Below are positions 1 through 5,864 of a stretch of DNA of 7,609 nt, in pieces. The notes under the pieces were generated by a model, which was given only the letters and a program-made list of their open reading frames with translations, was not told the origin of the DNA and ran no database searches. Positions within the stretch are counted from its first letter, which is position 1. Each line of letters opens with the position of its first letter. Position numbers and translations under genes: made by a program. Source of the DNA: Bacillota bacterium. Its GTDB lineage: Bacteria > Bacillota > Limnochordia > Darwinibacteriales > Darwinibacteriaceae. The stretch covers positions 1 to 7,609 of the forward strand of contig JAAYSR010000229.1 of assembly GCA_012518325.1 (NCBI GenBank). Direction: 5' to 3'.

Positions 1-1
1 A

Positions 2-415
2 CTGACCAAGACCCGTTTTGGGCGGCATATTTATGCCATCGGCGGCAATGCCGAAGCTGCAGAGCTCTCAGGTATCAAAGTCAATCGGGTAACATTTCTG
101 GTCTTTGCCTCTATGGGTCTGATGTCTGCCCTTGGCGGCATGCTCTACACTTCCCGTTTGGCTTCTGCGACCCCAACGGCGGGCCTGGGCTTTGAACTTG
201 ATGCCATCGCCTCAAGTTATATCGGCGGGGTATCTGTGGGAGGCGGCGTCGGCCGGGTAACCAACACCATTGTCGGGGCACTGGTAATCATGTCCCTGAC
301 TAACGGGATGAACCTCCTTGGGGTGGATATTTCCTTCCAGTACGTGGTTAAAGGAGCAATCTTCATCTTGGCAGTGGCCTTTGATGTAACCACCAGGAAG
401 AGGGCGAAAGCCTAA
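2..415 (+). CDS. Sugar ABC transporter permease, C-terminal part (5' end outside window)
   Basis: This is the last 137 codons of an integral membrane permease that would form the substrate channel of an ABC importer. The reading frame is open from the first bases of the window, so the start lies upstream; the internal ATG at 113 is not the true start. The fragment begins with a cytoplasmic loop typical of the BPD_transp_2 family (GRHIYAIGGNAEAAELSGI, about fragment residues 7-25), which contacts the ATPase. A hydrophobic helix follows (about 30-50), then the glycine-rich signature of the family (SYIGGVSVGGGVGRV, about 70-84) and two more hydrophobic stretches, ending in a basic tail (TTRKRAKA). 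These features match the ribose/xylose/galactose group (RbsC, XylH, MglC), with XylH-like proteins the closest by eye. The sugar cannot be read from this fragment. It is presumably the last gene of its operon, since a terminator follows directly. Confidence 0.88.
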   Translation: MTKTRFGRHIYAIGGNAEAAELSGIKVNRVTFLVFASMGLMSALGGMLYTSRLASATPTAGLGFELDAIASSYIGGVSVGGGVGRVTNTIVGALVIMSLTNGMNLLGVDISFQYVVKGAIFILAVAFDVTTRKRAKA

Positions 416-441
416 GAAACACAATAGACGAATGGGACAGA

Positions 442-481
442 AAAACAGCGTTAGCCTCACTCGGAGTGCTAACGCTGTTTT
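442..481. terminator. Bidirectional rho-independent terminator between convergent genes
   Basis: A perfect 14-base inverted repeat (AAAACAGCGTTAGC at 442-455 and GCTAACGCTGTTTT at 468-481) encloses a 12-base loop, inside which ACT and AGT can pair further. On the plus strand the stem ends in TTTT; on the minus strand the run of A at 441-445 reads as a T-tract. The hairpin lies 26 bases after the permease stop and 10 bases beyond the stop of the minus-strand aldehyde dehydrogenase gene, so it can end transcripts from both directions. Confidence 0.88.
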
Positions 482-491
482 GCTTATTGCT

Positions 492-2123
492 CTATTCCTC
501 TTCTAGATGGGGATAACGGTAATCTCTGGGGGGCAGCAGGTTTTCTTTGATTGTGCGCTGGGAAACCCACCTTTGCAGGTTAATCATGCTGCCGGCCTTG
601 TCATTCGTGCCGGAGGCCCTGGCACCGCCGAAGGGCTGCTGGCTGACAACGGCCCCGGTGGGCTTGTCGTTTACATAGAAATTGCCGGCGGCTTCGTTGA
701 GGGCCCTGGACATGTGCACGATCACCCTGCGATCGGTAGCAAAGACAGACCCGGTGAGGCCGTAGGGCGATGTGGTGTTGCAAAGTTCAAGCGCCTCGTC
801 TAAATCTTCATCTTCATAGACATAGACAGTGAGGACCGGTCCGAAGATCTCCTCTTCCATCAGTTTAAACTTGGGATTGGTTGTCTCGACGATGGTCGGA
901 TCGATGAAGTAGCCGACGCTGTCATCATAGGTGCCTCCTGCCAGAATCGCAGCTTCGCTTGATTCCTTGGCATAGTCAATATAGGCTTTGATGCTGTTAA
1001 AGGCGCCTTGGTCAATAACCGCACCCATAAAATTGGTGAAATCTGCAACATCGCCAACTTTTAGCTCCTTGGTCATGGCAACGATCTTGTCTCTTACTTC
1101 CGGCCAAATGCTTCTGGGGATATAGGCCCGGGATGCGGCTGAACATTTTTGACCCTGGTATTCAAAGGCGCCGCGCACCAGTGCAACGCACAAGGCGTCA
1201 ATATCAGCACTGGAATGGGCAAAGACAAAGTCTTTTCCCCCTGTCTCGCCGACAATGCGCGGATAGGTCAGGTAGTTCTGAATGTTATTGCCCACTGTTT
1301 TCCACATATCCTGGAAGACAGGGGTGCTGCCTGTGAAATGAATTCCGGCCAGGGCTGGATGTGCCATTACAGGATCGCCCACAGCACTGCCGGAGCCTGG
1401 GACAAAGTTGATGACTCCCGGCGGGAGGCCGGCCTCTTCTAAGATCTTTAAGATGAAGTAGGCTGGATAAACCGCGGACGATGCAGGTTTCCAGATAACG
1501 ACATTGCCCATCATGGCAGGTGCGGTAGGCAGGTTGCCGGCAATGGCTGCAAAGTTAAAGGGTGTGACGGCAAAGATGAAGCCCTCAAGCCCCCGATGCT
1601 CGACCCTGTTCCAGCTCAGGGGAGTAGAACGGGGCTGCTGCCTGTAGATTTCTTCCATGTAATGGACATTGAAACGCCAAAAGTCAATGAGTTCGCAGGC
1701 TGAGTCGATTTCTGCCTGAATGGGGGTTTTGCCGATGCCCAGCATGGTTGCTGCATTGAGAAGATAGCGCTTCTCATGGGCCAGAATCTCAGCCGCCTTC
1801 ATAAAGATGCCGGCGCGCTCTTCCCAGGGCAGGGCAGCCCATTCTTTGCGCACTTTCAGCGCGCCCTCGATGGCTGCTTCTACTTCTTCTTTGCCTGCTT
1901 TGTGATAGCGGCCTAAGACATGACCGTGGTTATGGGGCATAACACACTTGCCCAGGTTTCCTGTTCTGATTTCCTCACCGTTAATGACAACAGGGATCTC
2001 AATTTCCTTGCCGCTGAGCTCCTTGAGGGCGGCCTTGAGCTTGGCCCTTTCGGGGCTCCCTGGACCGTAGCCCTGGACCGGTTCGTTTTCCGGTACAGGC
2101 ATTTTAAAGATACCGTTTGACAT
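492..2123 (-). CDS. L-glutamate gamma-semialdehyde dehydrogenase (1-pyrroline-5-carboxylate dehydrogenase)
   Basis: This enzyme oxidises L-glutamate gamma-semialdehyde, the open form of pyrroline-5-carboxylate, to L-glutamate with NAD(P)+ in the cytoplasm; it is the second step of proline breakdown. The 543-residue protein has a complete aldehyde dehydrogenase fold: the oxyanion Asn190 in TPFN (187-190), FTGST in the cofactor fold (263-267), the general base Glu293 in VGETGGKD, the catalytic Cys327 in EYQGQKCSAASR, and EEEIFGPVL (423-431). The long N-terminal segment, the overall length and the EYQGQKCSAASR context fit the stand-alone P5C dehydrogenase family of the ALDH4A1 type better than short generic ALDHs. 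The ATG start is supported by GAGGTGATC at 2126-2134, a nine-base anti-SD match with 7 bases between GAGG and the start. It is the last of three co-directional genes, 20 bases after the FAD subunit. Either pruA or rocA could serve as a name, so none is assigned. The family call is firm; the pathway direction comes from context. Confidence 0.92.
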   Translation of the reverse strand: MSNGIFKMPVPENEPVQGYGPGSPERAKLKAALKELSGKEIEIPVVINGEEIRTGNLGKCVMPHNHGHVLGRYHKAGKEEVEAAIEGALKVRKEWAALPWEERAGIFMKAAEILAHEKRYLLNAATMLGIGKTPIQAEIDSACELIDFWRFNVHYMEEIYRQQPRSTPLSWNRVEHRGLEGFIFAVTPFNFAAIAGNLPTAPAMMGNVVIWKPASSAVYPAYFILKILEEAGLPPGVINFVPGSGSAVGDPVMAHPALAGIHFTGSTPVFQDMWKTVGNNIQNYLTYPRIVGETGGKDFVFAHSSADIDALCVALVRGAFEYQGQKCSAASRAYIPRSIWPEVRDKIVAMTKELKVGDVADFTNFMGAVIDQGAFNSIKAYIDYAKESSEAAILAGGTYDDSVGYFIDPTIVETTNPKFKLMEEEIFGPVLTVYVYEDEDLDEALELCNTTSPYGLTGSVFATDRRVIVHMSRALNEAAGNFYVNDKPTGAVVSQQPFGGARASGTNDKAGSMINLQRWVSQRTIKENLLPPRDYRYPHLEEE

Positions 2124-2125
2124 TC

Positions 2126-2134
2126 GATCACCTC
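2126..2134 (-). promoter_or_regulatory. Ribosome binding site of the P5C dehydrogenase gene
   Basis: On the minus strand this reads GAGGTGATC, nine consecutive matches to the anti-Shine-Dalgarno complement AAGGAGGTGATC. GAGG is 7 bases from the ATG. It lies in the 20-base gap after the FAD-subunit stop, so the third gene has its own strong initiation signal and need not depend on coupling. Confidence 0.8.
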
Positions 2135-2143
2135 ATCTTGGTT

Positions 2144-3289
2144 TTATTTAAGCAATTCTTCTCCGCTAAAGTCGCGGTAGGGAGAAAGATCCGCAAACAC
2201 TTCCTCATCTTCCTGCCCTTCGGCAATGGCCTGGGCAATAATATCTGCCAACCCGGGTCCCAGCATCAAGCCCTGCCCGCACATGCCGATGGCATGGAAG
2301 AATCCCTCCACCTCCCGGTCAAAGCCTACGATGGGCTTGCCGTCGGGGGTCATCGGATAGAGGCCCCGCCATATTCTCCGCACTTTCAGATTGCGCAGGC
2401 GGGGGTAGAGATGCAGCATGCGGGGAACAACCATCGGCAGAAATTCCGAGGTAGAGCGCCGGTCTGTGCCCAGCCGCTTTGGCCGGGGAGTGATGCAGAA
2501 CACGATTTGATTCTCTGCGTTTTGGTAGAAATAATAGTTGTCAGACTGCTCGTCCGGTACGATATCCACGATCATGGGGAGGAAGAAGCGCTGAACAGGC
2601 TCTGTAACTCCAGCTTCGTGGGAATCGGGGTAAACCGGCAAATCCGTCCCGACCATGAGGGAGACCTCCCGGCCAAAGCCCCCGGCGGCATTCACAACAT
2701 GGCTGCAGCTGATTTTGCCCCGATCGGTGACAACTGCCTGCACTTTGCCCTTATCTGTTTCGATACCGACAACCTCAGTCTTAAAGAAAAAGTCCACATT
2801 GGCCTGCCTGGCCAGGCGATAGAAGGCGCCGATCATTTTCAAGGAAGAGAGATGGCCGTCCTCAGGGGAAAATGTACCGCCTAACAGGCCTTCCCACCGG
2901 ATGCCAGGGCAGCGTTCCCTGACCTCATCCGGTCCAATCCAGTCAATATTCAGCCCGTAGCTTTTCTGTACGGGCAAAAGGCTCTTCAGCCCCTGGGCTA
3001 TATCTTCGCTGTAGGCAGGGAAGAGGTAGCCCCCTTCGATATAGTCCACATCCAGGCCGTATTCAGGCAGCAGCCTGCGGACTACATTTAAAGACTCCTT
3101 GCCTATTTTGATCTTGGCCCGGTCAGAGTGGGTGGCCCTGATGCCGCCGATGGCGGCCTTGTTTTGGCCCTGTCCCACCGAAGCCAGTTTGTCGACAACG
3201 GCAACGCTCAGTCCCCTGACGGCCAAACGGTAGGCCAGGGGGACCCCTACGCTGCCGGCGCCGATTACTACTGCATCGTACGTCTTCAC
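2144..3289 (-). CDS. FAD-dependent amino-acid dehydrogenase, beta (catalytic) subunit, DAO family
   Basis: This is probably the substrate-oxidising subunit of a two-subunit dye-linked dehydrogenase, taking hydride from an amino or imino acid onto FAD. The 381-residue protein starts with the dinucleotide fold YDAVVIGAGSVG (Gly10, Gly12, Gly15) with Asp33 closing the second strand to bind the ribose. It continues with VGQGQNKAAIGGIRATHSD (38-56), the FAD-contacting VNAAGGFG (199-206), and the C-terminal WRGLYPMTPDGKPIVG (307-322) and GMCGQGLMLGPG (335-346). This is the DAO fold as in sarcosine oxidase beta, opine oxidase B, HcnC, hydroxyproline dehydrogenase and archaeal proline dehydrogenase beta. 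It has no signal peptide or membrane helix. The start codon is GTG (3287-3289) and overlaps the TGA of the alpha gene. The P5C dehydrogenase downstream points to proline or a compound leading to P5C as substrate; sarcosine, glycine or an opine remain possible. Fold and complex are well supported; the substrate is inferred. Confidence 0.85.
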   Translation of the reverse strand: MKTYDAVVIGAGSVGVPLAYRLAVRGLSVAVVDKLASVGQGQNKAAIGGIRATHSDRAKIKIGKESLNVVRRLLPEYGLDVDYIEGGYLFPAYSEDIAQGLKSLLPVQKSYGLNIDWIGPDEVRERCPGIRWEGLLGGTFSPEDGHLSSLKMIGAFYRLARQANVDFFFKTEVVGIETDKGKVQAVVTDRGKISCSHVVNAAGGFGREVSLMVGTDLPVYPDSHEAGVTEPVQRFFLPMIVDIVPDEQSDNYYFYQNAENQIVFCITPRPKRLGTDRRSTSEFLPMVVPRMLHLYPRLRNLKVRRIWRGLYPMTPDGKPIVGFDREVEGFFHAIGMCGQGLMLGPGLADIIAQAIAEGQEDEEVFADLSPYRDFSGEELLK

Positions 3290-5358
3290 TTCTGTCCACC
3301 TCCTTGGTTGGCGAGGGCTTTCATGGGCACCTCGACCGTCAAGGGACGGTGGGTGGCTGCCTGAATCTCTTCTCGCTTGACGCCAACCTCCTGCATTACC
3401 CTGGGCACCAGATCAAGGCAGGTCTTGCCGCCGCAGGCCCCCATGGCCAGGCGGGTCTGCTTGAGCTGGTTAATGTCGGTCACTTCGTTTTCGCGTATGA
3501 AGCCTTTAAGCTCGCCCACTGTCACACGTTCGCAGCGGCAGACAATAGCGTTGTCGGGCAGGTAGGCAAGGTCGGCCTCAGCCAAAGGTCTGGTTACCTC
3601 TTCATCCTGTACCAGGATGCCTACGGCCCGAGTCGCCAGCTCCAGGGGCACCTCCAATGTCAGCAGGCTGGTCCTATGCTGTTTATTGTACCGGGCGGCT
3701 TTGACAGTTCCTTCACCGAGATCCGCCCCGTCCACATCCCTGAGGCGCACCTTGTCGCCTGGCTGGAAGCTGTGGTCAAACTCGTGGGGCACAACCAGCT
3801 CGGCCAGACCCTCTTGTTTGGACCTGCGGGTCAGGGTGATGGCCAGCCCAGGGCAGATCAGCACACAGAAGCCGCAGCCGATGCACTTTTCGGCAAACTC
3901 AGGCAGGTCCATAATCGTGCCCGTGCGGCCGCTGAGGTGGATGGAATCCTGGGGACACACGGTGGTACAGGGATTGCAGGGAATCTCCTGGTAGCAGTGG
4001 ATCATAGGCTTCCAGCCCTTGCCGAACATCTCAAAGGAGCGCTCGAAGGTTTCTCCGGGATGGCTTTTTAGAATCTGCTGCTTCTTGGACCATTCCTCCG
4101 GCACAGTTACATTGCTGCCCAGAAGCGCAGCCATTTCCCGGCCGATGATGCGGCCGCCAATCATGGCTGAGGAAGCTTCCGCAATTTCATCGGCATCTCC
4201 CGTTTTCAAAACAGGGAAGCCGCCTTCGATGCCGCTTCTGTAGAACTCGTCCGCGGAGCTGAGGCCAACCGCGATCAACACTGTATCAACTGCAAAGGTC
4301 TTGGCAGTTTCCACCAGGGGATTCCAATTTTCGTCAACCTGGGCAATGGTGGCCCGCTCCACTTTGCCCTCTCCCTGGACGCCGATTAGGGTGTGCCTGA
4401 GGTAAATAGGCACCCCCATGCGCTTAATCTTGTCGGCATGGACTTTGTAGCCTGTAACTTCGGGGGCAATATCCACAAGGCCTACCACATTGATGCCGGC
4501 CTGCAGTGCATGATAGGCGCCAATTAGGCCGACATTGCCGCAGCCGATGATCAGCACCCGCTCCGAAGACTTGACCAAGTCGCGGTTGACCAGGGTCTGG
4601 AAAGCTCCTGCTCCGAACACGCCGGGCAGGTCATTGCCGGGGAAGATCAGGGAGCGTTCCCTGGCTCCGGTCGCGATAATCAGACCGTCAAAGGAAACGT
4701 GGATGTATTTTTCCAGCCGGTCCTGGTAAATTCCAGCTTTGCGGTCACTGTAAATGCCCACAACGGTGGAGCTGGTCATGATGGTTATATTCTCGCGGCT
4801 GCGAGCTTCCTTTTCGAGAATCTTGGCGATGTCGGTTCCTCTGGTGCCCGCATAGCAGTCTGCCATGGAGCCAAAGAACTTATGGGTCTGAAGCACCAGT
4901 TTGCCTCCGAGGTGGTCCTTGTCATCCACTAAGATCACTGAGAAGCCAAGGTCGGCGAGTTCTATGGCGCTGGTAATTCCTGAGGGTCCTGCACCGACAA
5001 TGAGAACTTGGCAGGAAAGTTCTTCCGGAGCGTATGATGGGCGAGGTTCGTCGTCTGCGGGCAGTTCGGGATGGTGGATGAGAGTCCTGATCTCCATTCC
5101 TTCCCTGAGGGGAGTGATGCAGCTTTTCACCGGCAGGCCGTCAATAATTACGGTACACTGGGCACACTGCCCATTGGCACAGAAAAGGCCCTGCGGAGCA
5201 TCACCTACTGAATGAACAGAAAAAGTCCGGATGCCATTGGCAAGCAGGGCCGATGACACCATTTCCCCTTCCTTTCCGACAAGGGGCCGCCCGTCGAAGG
5301 TAAACGAGACCTCCCTGCCCTCTTGCACGTCCAGGACGGGATGTTTAGTGATTCGCAC
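3286..5358 (-). CDS. Multi-cofactor oxidoreductase alpha subunit: [2Fe-2S], FAD/NAD(P) folds, two-cluster ferredoxin module, BFD-type [2Fe-2S]
   Basis: This is the electron-transfer subunit expected to take electrons from the beta subunit and pass them through several cofactors. Counted from the GTG at 5358 it has 690 residues. In order: an N-terminal [2Fe-2S] domain (Cys60, Cys65, Cys68, Cys80, of the sarcosine oxidase/HcnA type); an FAD fold VLIVGAGPSG (Gly122, Gly124, Gly127) with IIATGARER (227-235); a second dinucleotide fold VLIIGCGNVG (Gly272, Gly274, Gly277); a ferredoxin-like module with eight cysteines (455, 461, 464, 468, 492, 495, 498, 502); a small region of about 60 residues (525-583); and a C-terminal BFD-like [2Fe-2S] domain (Cys607, Cys609, Cys642, Cys647). 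Relatives are HcnA+HcnB, opine oxidase A and archaeal proline dehydrogenase alpha, here fused in one chain. The stop overlaps the beta-subunit start. A TTG start at 5373 is unlikely because it lies inside the Shine-Dalgarno sequence; ATG at 5364 is possible. The final electron acceptor is unknown. Confidence 0.87.
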   Translation of the reverse strand: MRITKHPVLDVQEGREVSFTFDGRPLVGKEGEMVSSALLANGIRTFSVHSVGDAPQGLFCANGQCAQCTVIIDGLPVKSCITPLREGMEIRTLIHHPELPADDEPRPSYAPEELSCQVLIVGAGPSGITSAIELADLGFSVILVDDKDHLGGKLVLQTHKFFGSMADCYAGTRGTDIAKILEKEARSRENITIMTSSTVVGIYSDRKAGIYQDRLEKYIHVSFDGLIIATGARERSLIFPGNDLPGVFGAGAFQTLVNRDLVKSSERVLIIGCGNVGLIGAYHALQAGINVVGLVDIAPEVTGYKVHADKIKRMGVPIYLRHTLIGVQGEGKVERATIAQVDENWNPLVETAKTFAVDTVLIAVGLSSADEFYRSGIEGGFPVLKTGDADEIAEASSAMIGGRIIGREMAALLGSNVTVPEEWSKKQQILKSHPGETFERSFEMFGKGWKPMIHCYQEIPCNPCTTVCPQDSIHLSGRTGTIMDLPEFAEKCIGCGFCVLICPGLAITLTRRSKQEGLAELVVPHEFDHSFQPGDKVRLRDVDGADLGEGTVKAARYNKQHRTSLLTLEVPLELATRAVGILVQDEEVTRPLAEADLAYLPDNAIVCRCERVTVGELKGFIRENEVTDINQLKQTRLAMGACGGKTCLDLVPRVMQEVGVKREEIQAATHRPLTVEVPMKALANQGGGQK
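3297..3305 (-). promoter_or_regulatory. Ribosome binding site of the beta-subunit gene, inside the alpha coding end
   Basis: The minus strand reads AAGGAGGTG, with GGAGG 9 bases before the GTG start of the beta subunit. It lies within the last codons of the alpha subunit and encodes part of its glycine-rich C-terminal tail (NQGGGQK). Together with the 4-base stop/start overlap this indicates translational coupling, which would help make the two subunits in equal amounts. Confidence 0.8.
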
Positions 5359-5366
5359 TGGCATTA

Positions 5367-5371
5367 CCTCC
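5367..5371 (-). promoter_or_regulatory. Ribosome binding site that decides the alpha-subunit start
   Basis: The minus strand reads TTGGAGGTAATGCCAGTG. GGAGG occupies 5367-5371. It is 2 bases from ATG (5362-5364), which is too close, and 8 bases from GTG (5356-5358), which is ideal. The longest open frame would begin at TTG 5371-5373, which overlaps the first G of this site and has no site of its own upstream. The GTG is therefore preferred, and the ATG is second choice. Confidence 0.65.
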
Positions 5372-5472
5372 AAAGTAGAACAGCATGGTAAATTTGTATT
5401 TTCACAATGTACATATTCTTTTAACGTCCTGTTATTCCTTCTTAGATCGGTGGATTGCCTGGAGAGTTTTAC

Positions 5473-5487
5473 CCAGTAATATTCTGG
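5473..5487. promoter_or_regulatory. Possible operator: imperfect inverted repeat in the divergent control region
   Basis: CCAG-TAATATT-CTGG is a 15-base element with perfect 4-base outer arms and an AT-rich centre (5 of 7 positions symmetric). It lies 115 bases upstream of the oxidoreductase start and 41 bases before the feoA -35 box, so it could bind a regulator of the catabolic operon. The length is modest and a chance match is possible. I saw no convincing sigma-A or sigma-54 promoter for the minus-strand operon in 5359-5527. Confidence 0.22.
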
Positions 5488-5527
5488 AAATAGGCGGTGA
5501 AATGCCGGTCTTTTCTACGTGAAAGTC

Positions 5528-5556
5528 TTGACATGCAGGGCCAAGCTTTGTATATT
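5528..5556 (+). promoter_or_regulatory. Sigma-A promoter of feoA-feoB
   Basis: A perfect -35 box TTGACA (5528-5533) is followed by a 17-base spacer and the -10 box TATATT (5551-5556), which matches TATAAT at 5 of 6 positions. Transcription should start near 5562-5566, leaving a leader of about 40 bases before the feoA GTG. The near-consensus boxes predict a strong promoter when it is not repressed. Confidence 0.82.
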
Positions 5557-5564
5557 ATATGATA

Positions 5565-5579
5565 TGAGAATGATTTTCA
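5565..5579 (+). promoter_or_regulatory. Fur box over the feoA transcription start
   Basis: TGAGAATGATTTTCA is a 7-1-7 inverted repeat matching the Fur consensus TGATAATNATTATCA at 12 of 14 defined positions. Read as the older 19-base box, 5566-5584 matches GATAATGATAATCATTATC at 14 of 19. It begins 8 bases after the -10 box, so bound Fur-Fe2+ should block RNA polymerase. This fits repression of ferrous-iron uptake in iron-replete cells. A metal-dependent DtxR-family repressor is less likely given the sequence. Confidence 0.8.
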
Positions 5580-5591
5580 ATGTCGTGCAAT

Positions 5592-5596
5592 GGAGG
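5592..5596 (+). promoter_or_regulatory. Ribosome binding site that decides the feoA start
   Basis: GGAGG within TGGAGGGG lies 9 bases before GTG 5606-5608. The open frame extends upstream to 5519, but that stretch contains the promoter and the Fur box, so its ATG codons (for example 5564-5566) lie at or before the transcription start and cannot be the normal start. Confidence 0.75.
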
Positions 5597-5605
5597 GGTG
5601 TTTCC

Positions 5606-5833
5606 GTGAGATATTCGCCGCTGATTAATGTAAGCGAAGGTGAGACTTGCAGGGTAGCCAGGATCCAGGCCGGACGCACGGCCACTAAGAGACTCTATGA
5701 GATGGGCTTTAATACTGGTGCCCGCATTGAAGTGCTGAAAAACGATCGCGGACCCCTGATTGTCGGTCTGGGGGGCCATAAAGTGGCCCTGGGCCGGGGC
5801 TTGGCAGCAAAGATGCTCGTAACCAAGGAGTAA
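5606..5833 (+). CDS. feoA: Ferrous iron transport protein A
   Basis: FeoA is a small cytoplasmic SH3-like protein that works with the FeoB ferrous-iron transporter, probably by binding its cytoplasmic part; its exact role is unsettled. From the GTG start it has 75 residues, the usual size. It shows the family pattern: the first strand GETCRVARIQ (12-21), the helix RTATKRLYEMGF (24-35) with the typical RL-x-x-MG segment, TGARIEVLKN (37-46), GPLIVGLGGHKVALGRGLAAKMLV (49-72). Its start is fixed by GGAGG at 5592-5596 and by the promoter and Fur box immediately upstream. It is the first gene of the operon; feoB begins 31 bases after the stop. Expression is expected to rise when iron is scarce. Confidence 0.93.
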   Translation: MRYSPLINVSEGETCRVARIQAGRTATKRLYEMGFNTGARIEVLKNDRGPLIVGLGGHKVALGRGLAAKMLVTKE

Positions 5834-5864
5834 CTGGAAAAAGGAATATGGGGGAGCAGGAGAT

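Noticed and set aside
2117..2884. A 255-codon plus-strand open frame antisense to the FAD beta subunit
   Set aside because: It lies opposite a gene with full DAO-family motifs, its translation shows no recognisable domain, and such long antisense frames are common opposite GC-rich coding sequence.
3304..4071. A second 255-codon plus-strand open frame, antisense to the alpha subunit
   Set aside because: The opposite strand carries the ferredoxin and BFD cysteine motifs. The equal length to the other antisense frame is a coincidence; the two translations are not alike.
5407..5414. ATGTACAT palindrome in the divergent control region
   Set aside because: A perfect 8-base palindrome in AT-rich DNA is expected by chance, and the symmetry does not extend further.
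5374..5518. A sigma-54 promoter for the oxidoreductase operon
   Set aside because: Some proline and arginine breakdown operons in Firmicutes use sigma-54, so I looked for GG-N10-GC on the minus strand. The closest case has a 9-base gap and poor flanks, so no call is made.
5519..5605. An upstream extension of feoA giving a 104-residue protein
   Set aside because: The added part overlaps the -35 and -10 boxes and the Fur box, and the first residues do not resemble FeoA; GTG 5606 has a proper ribosome binding site.
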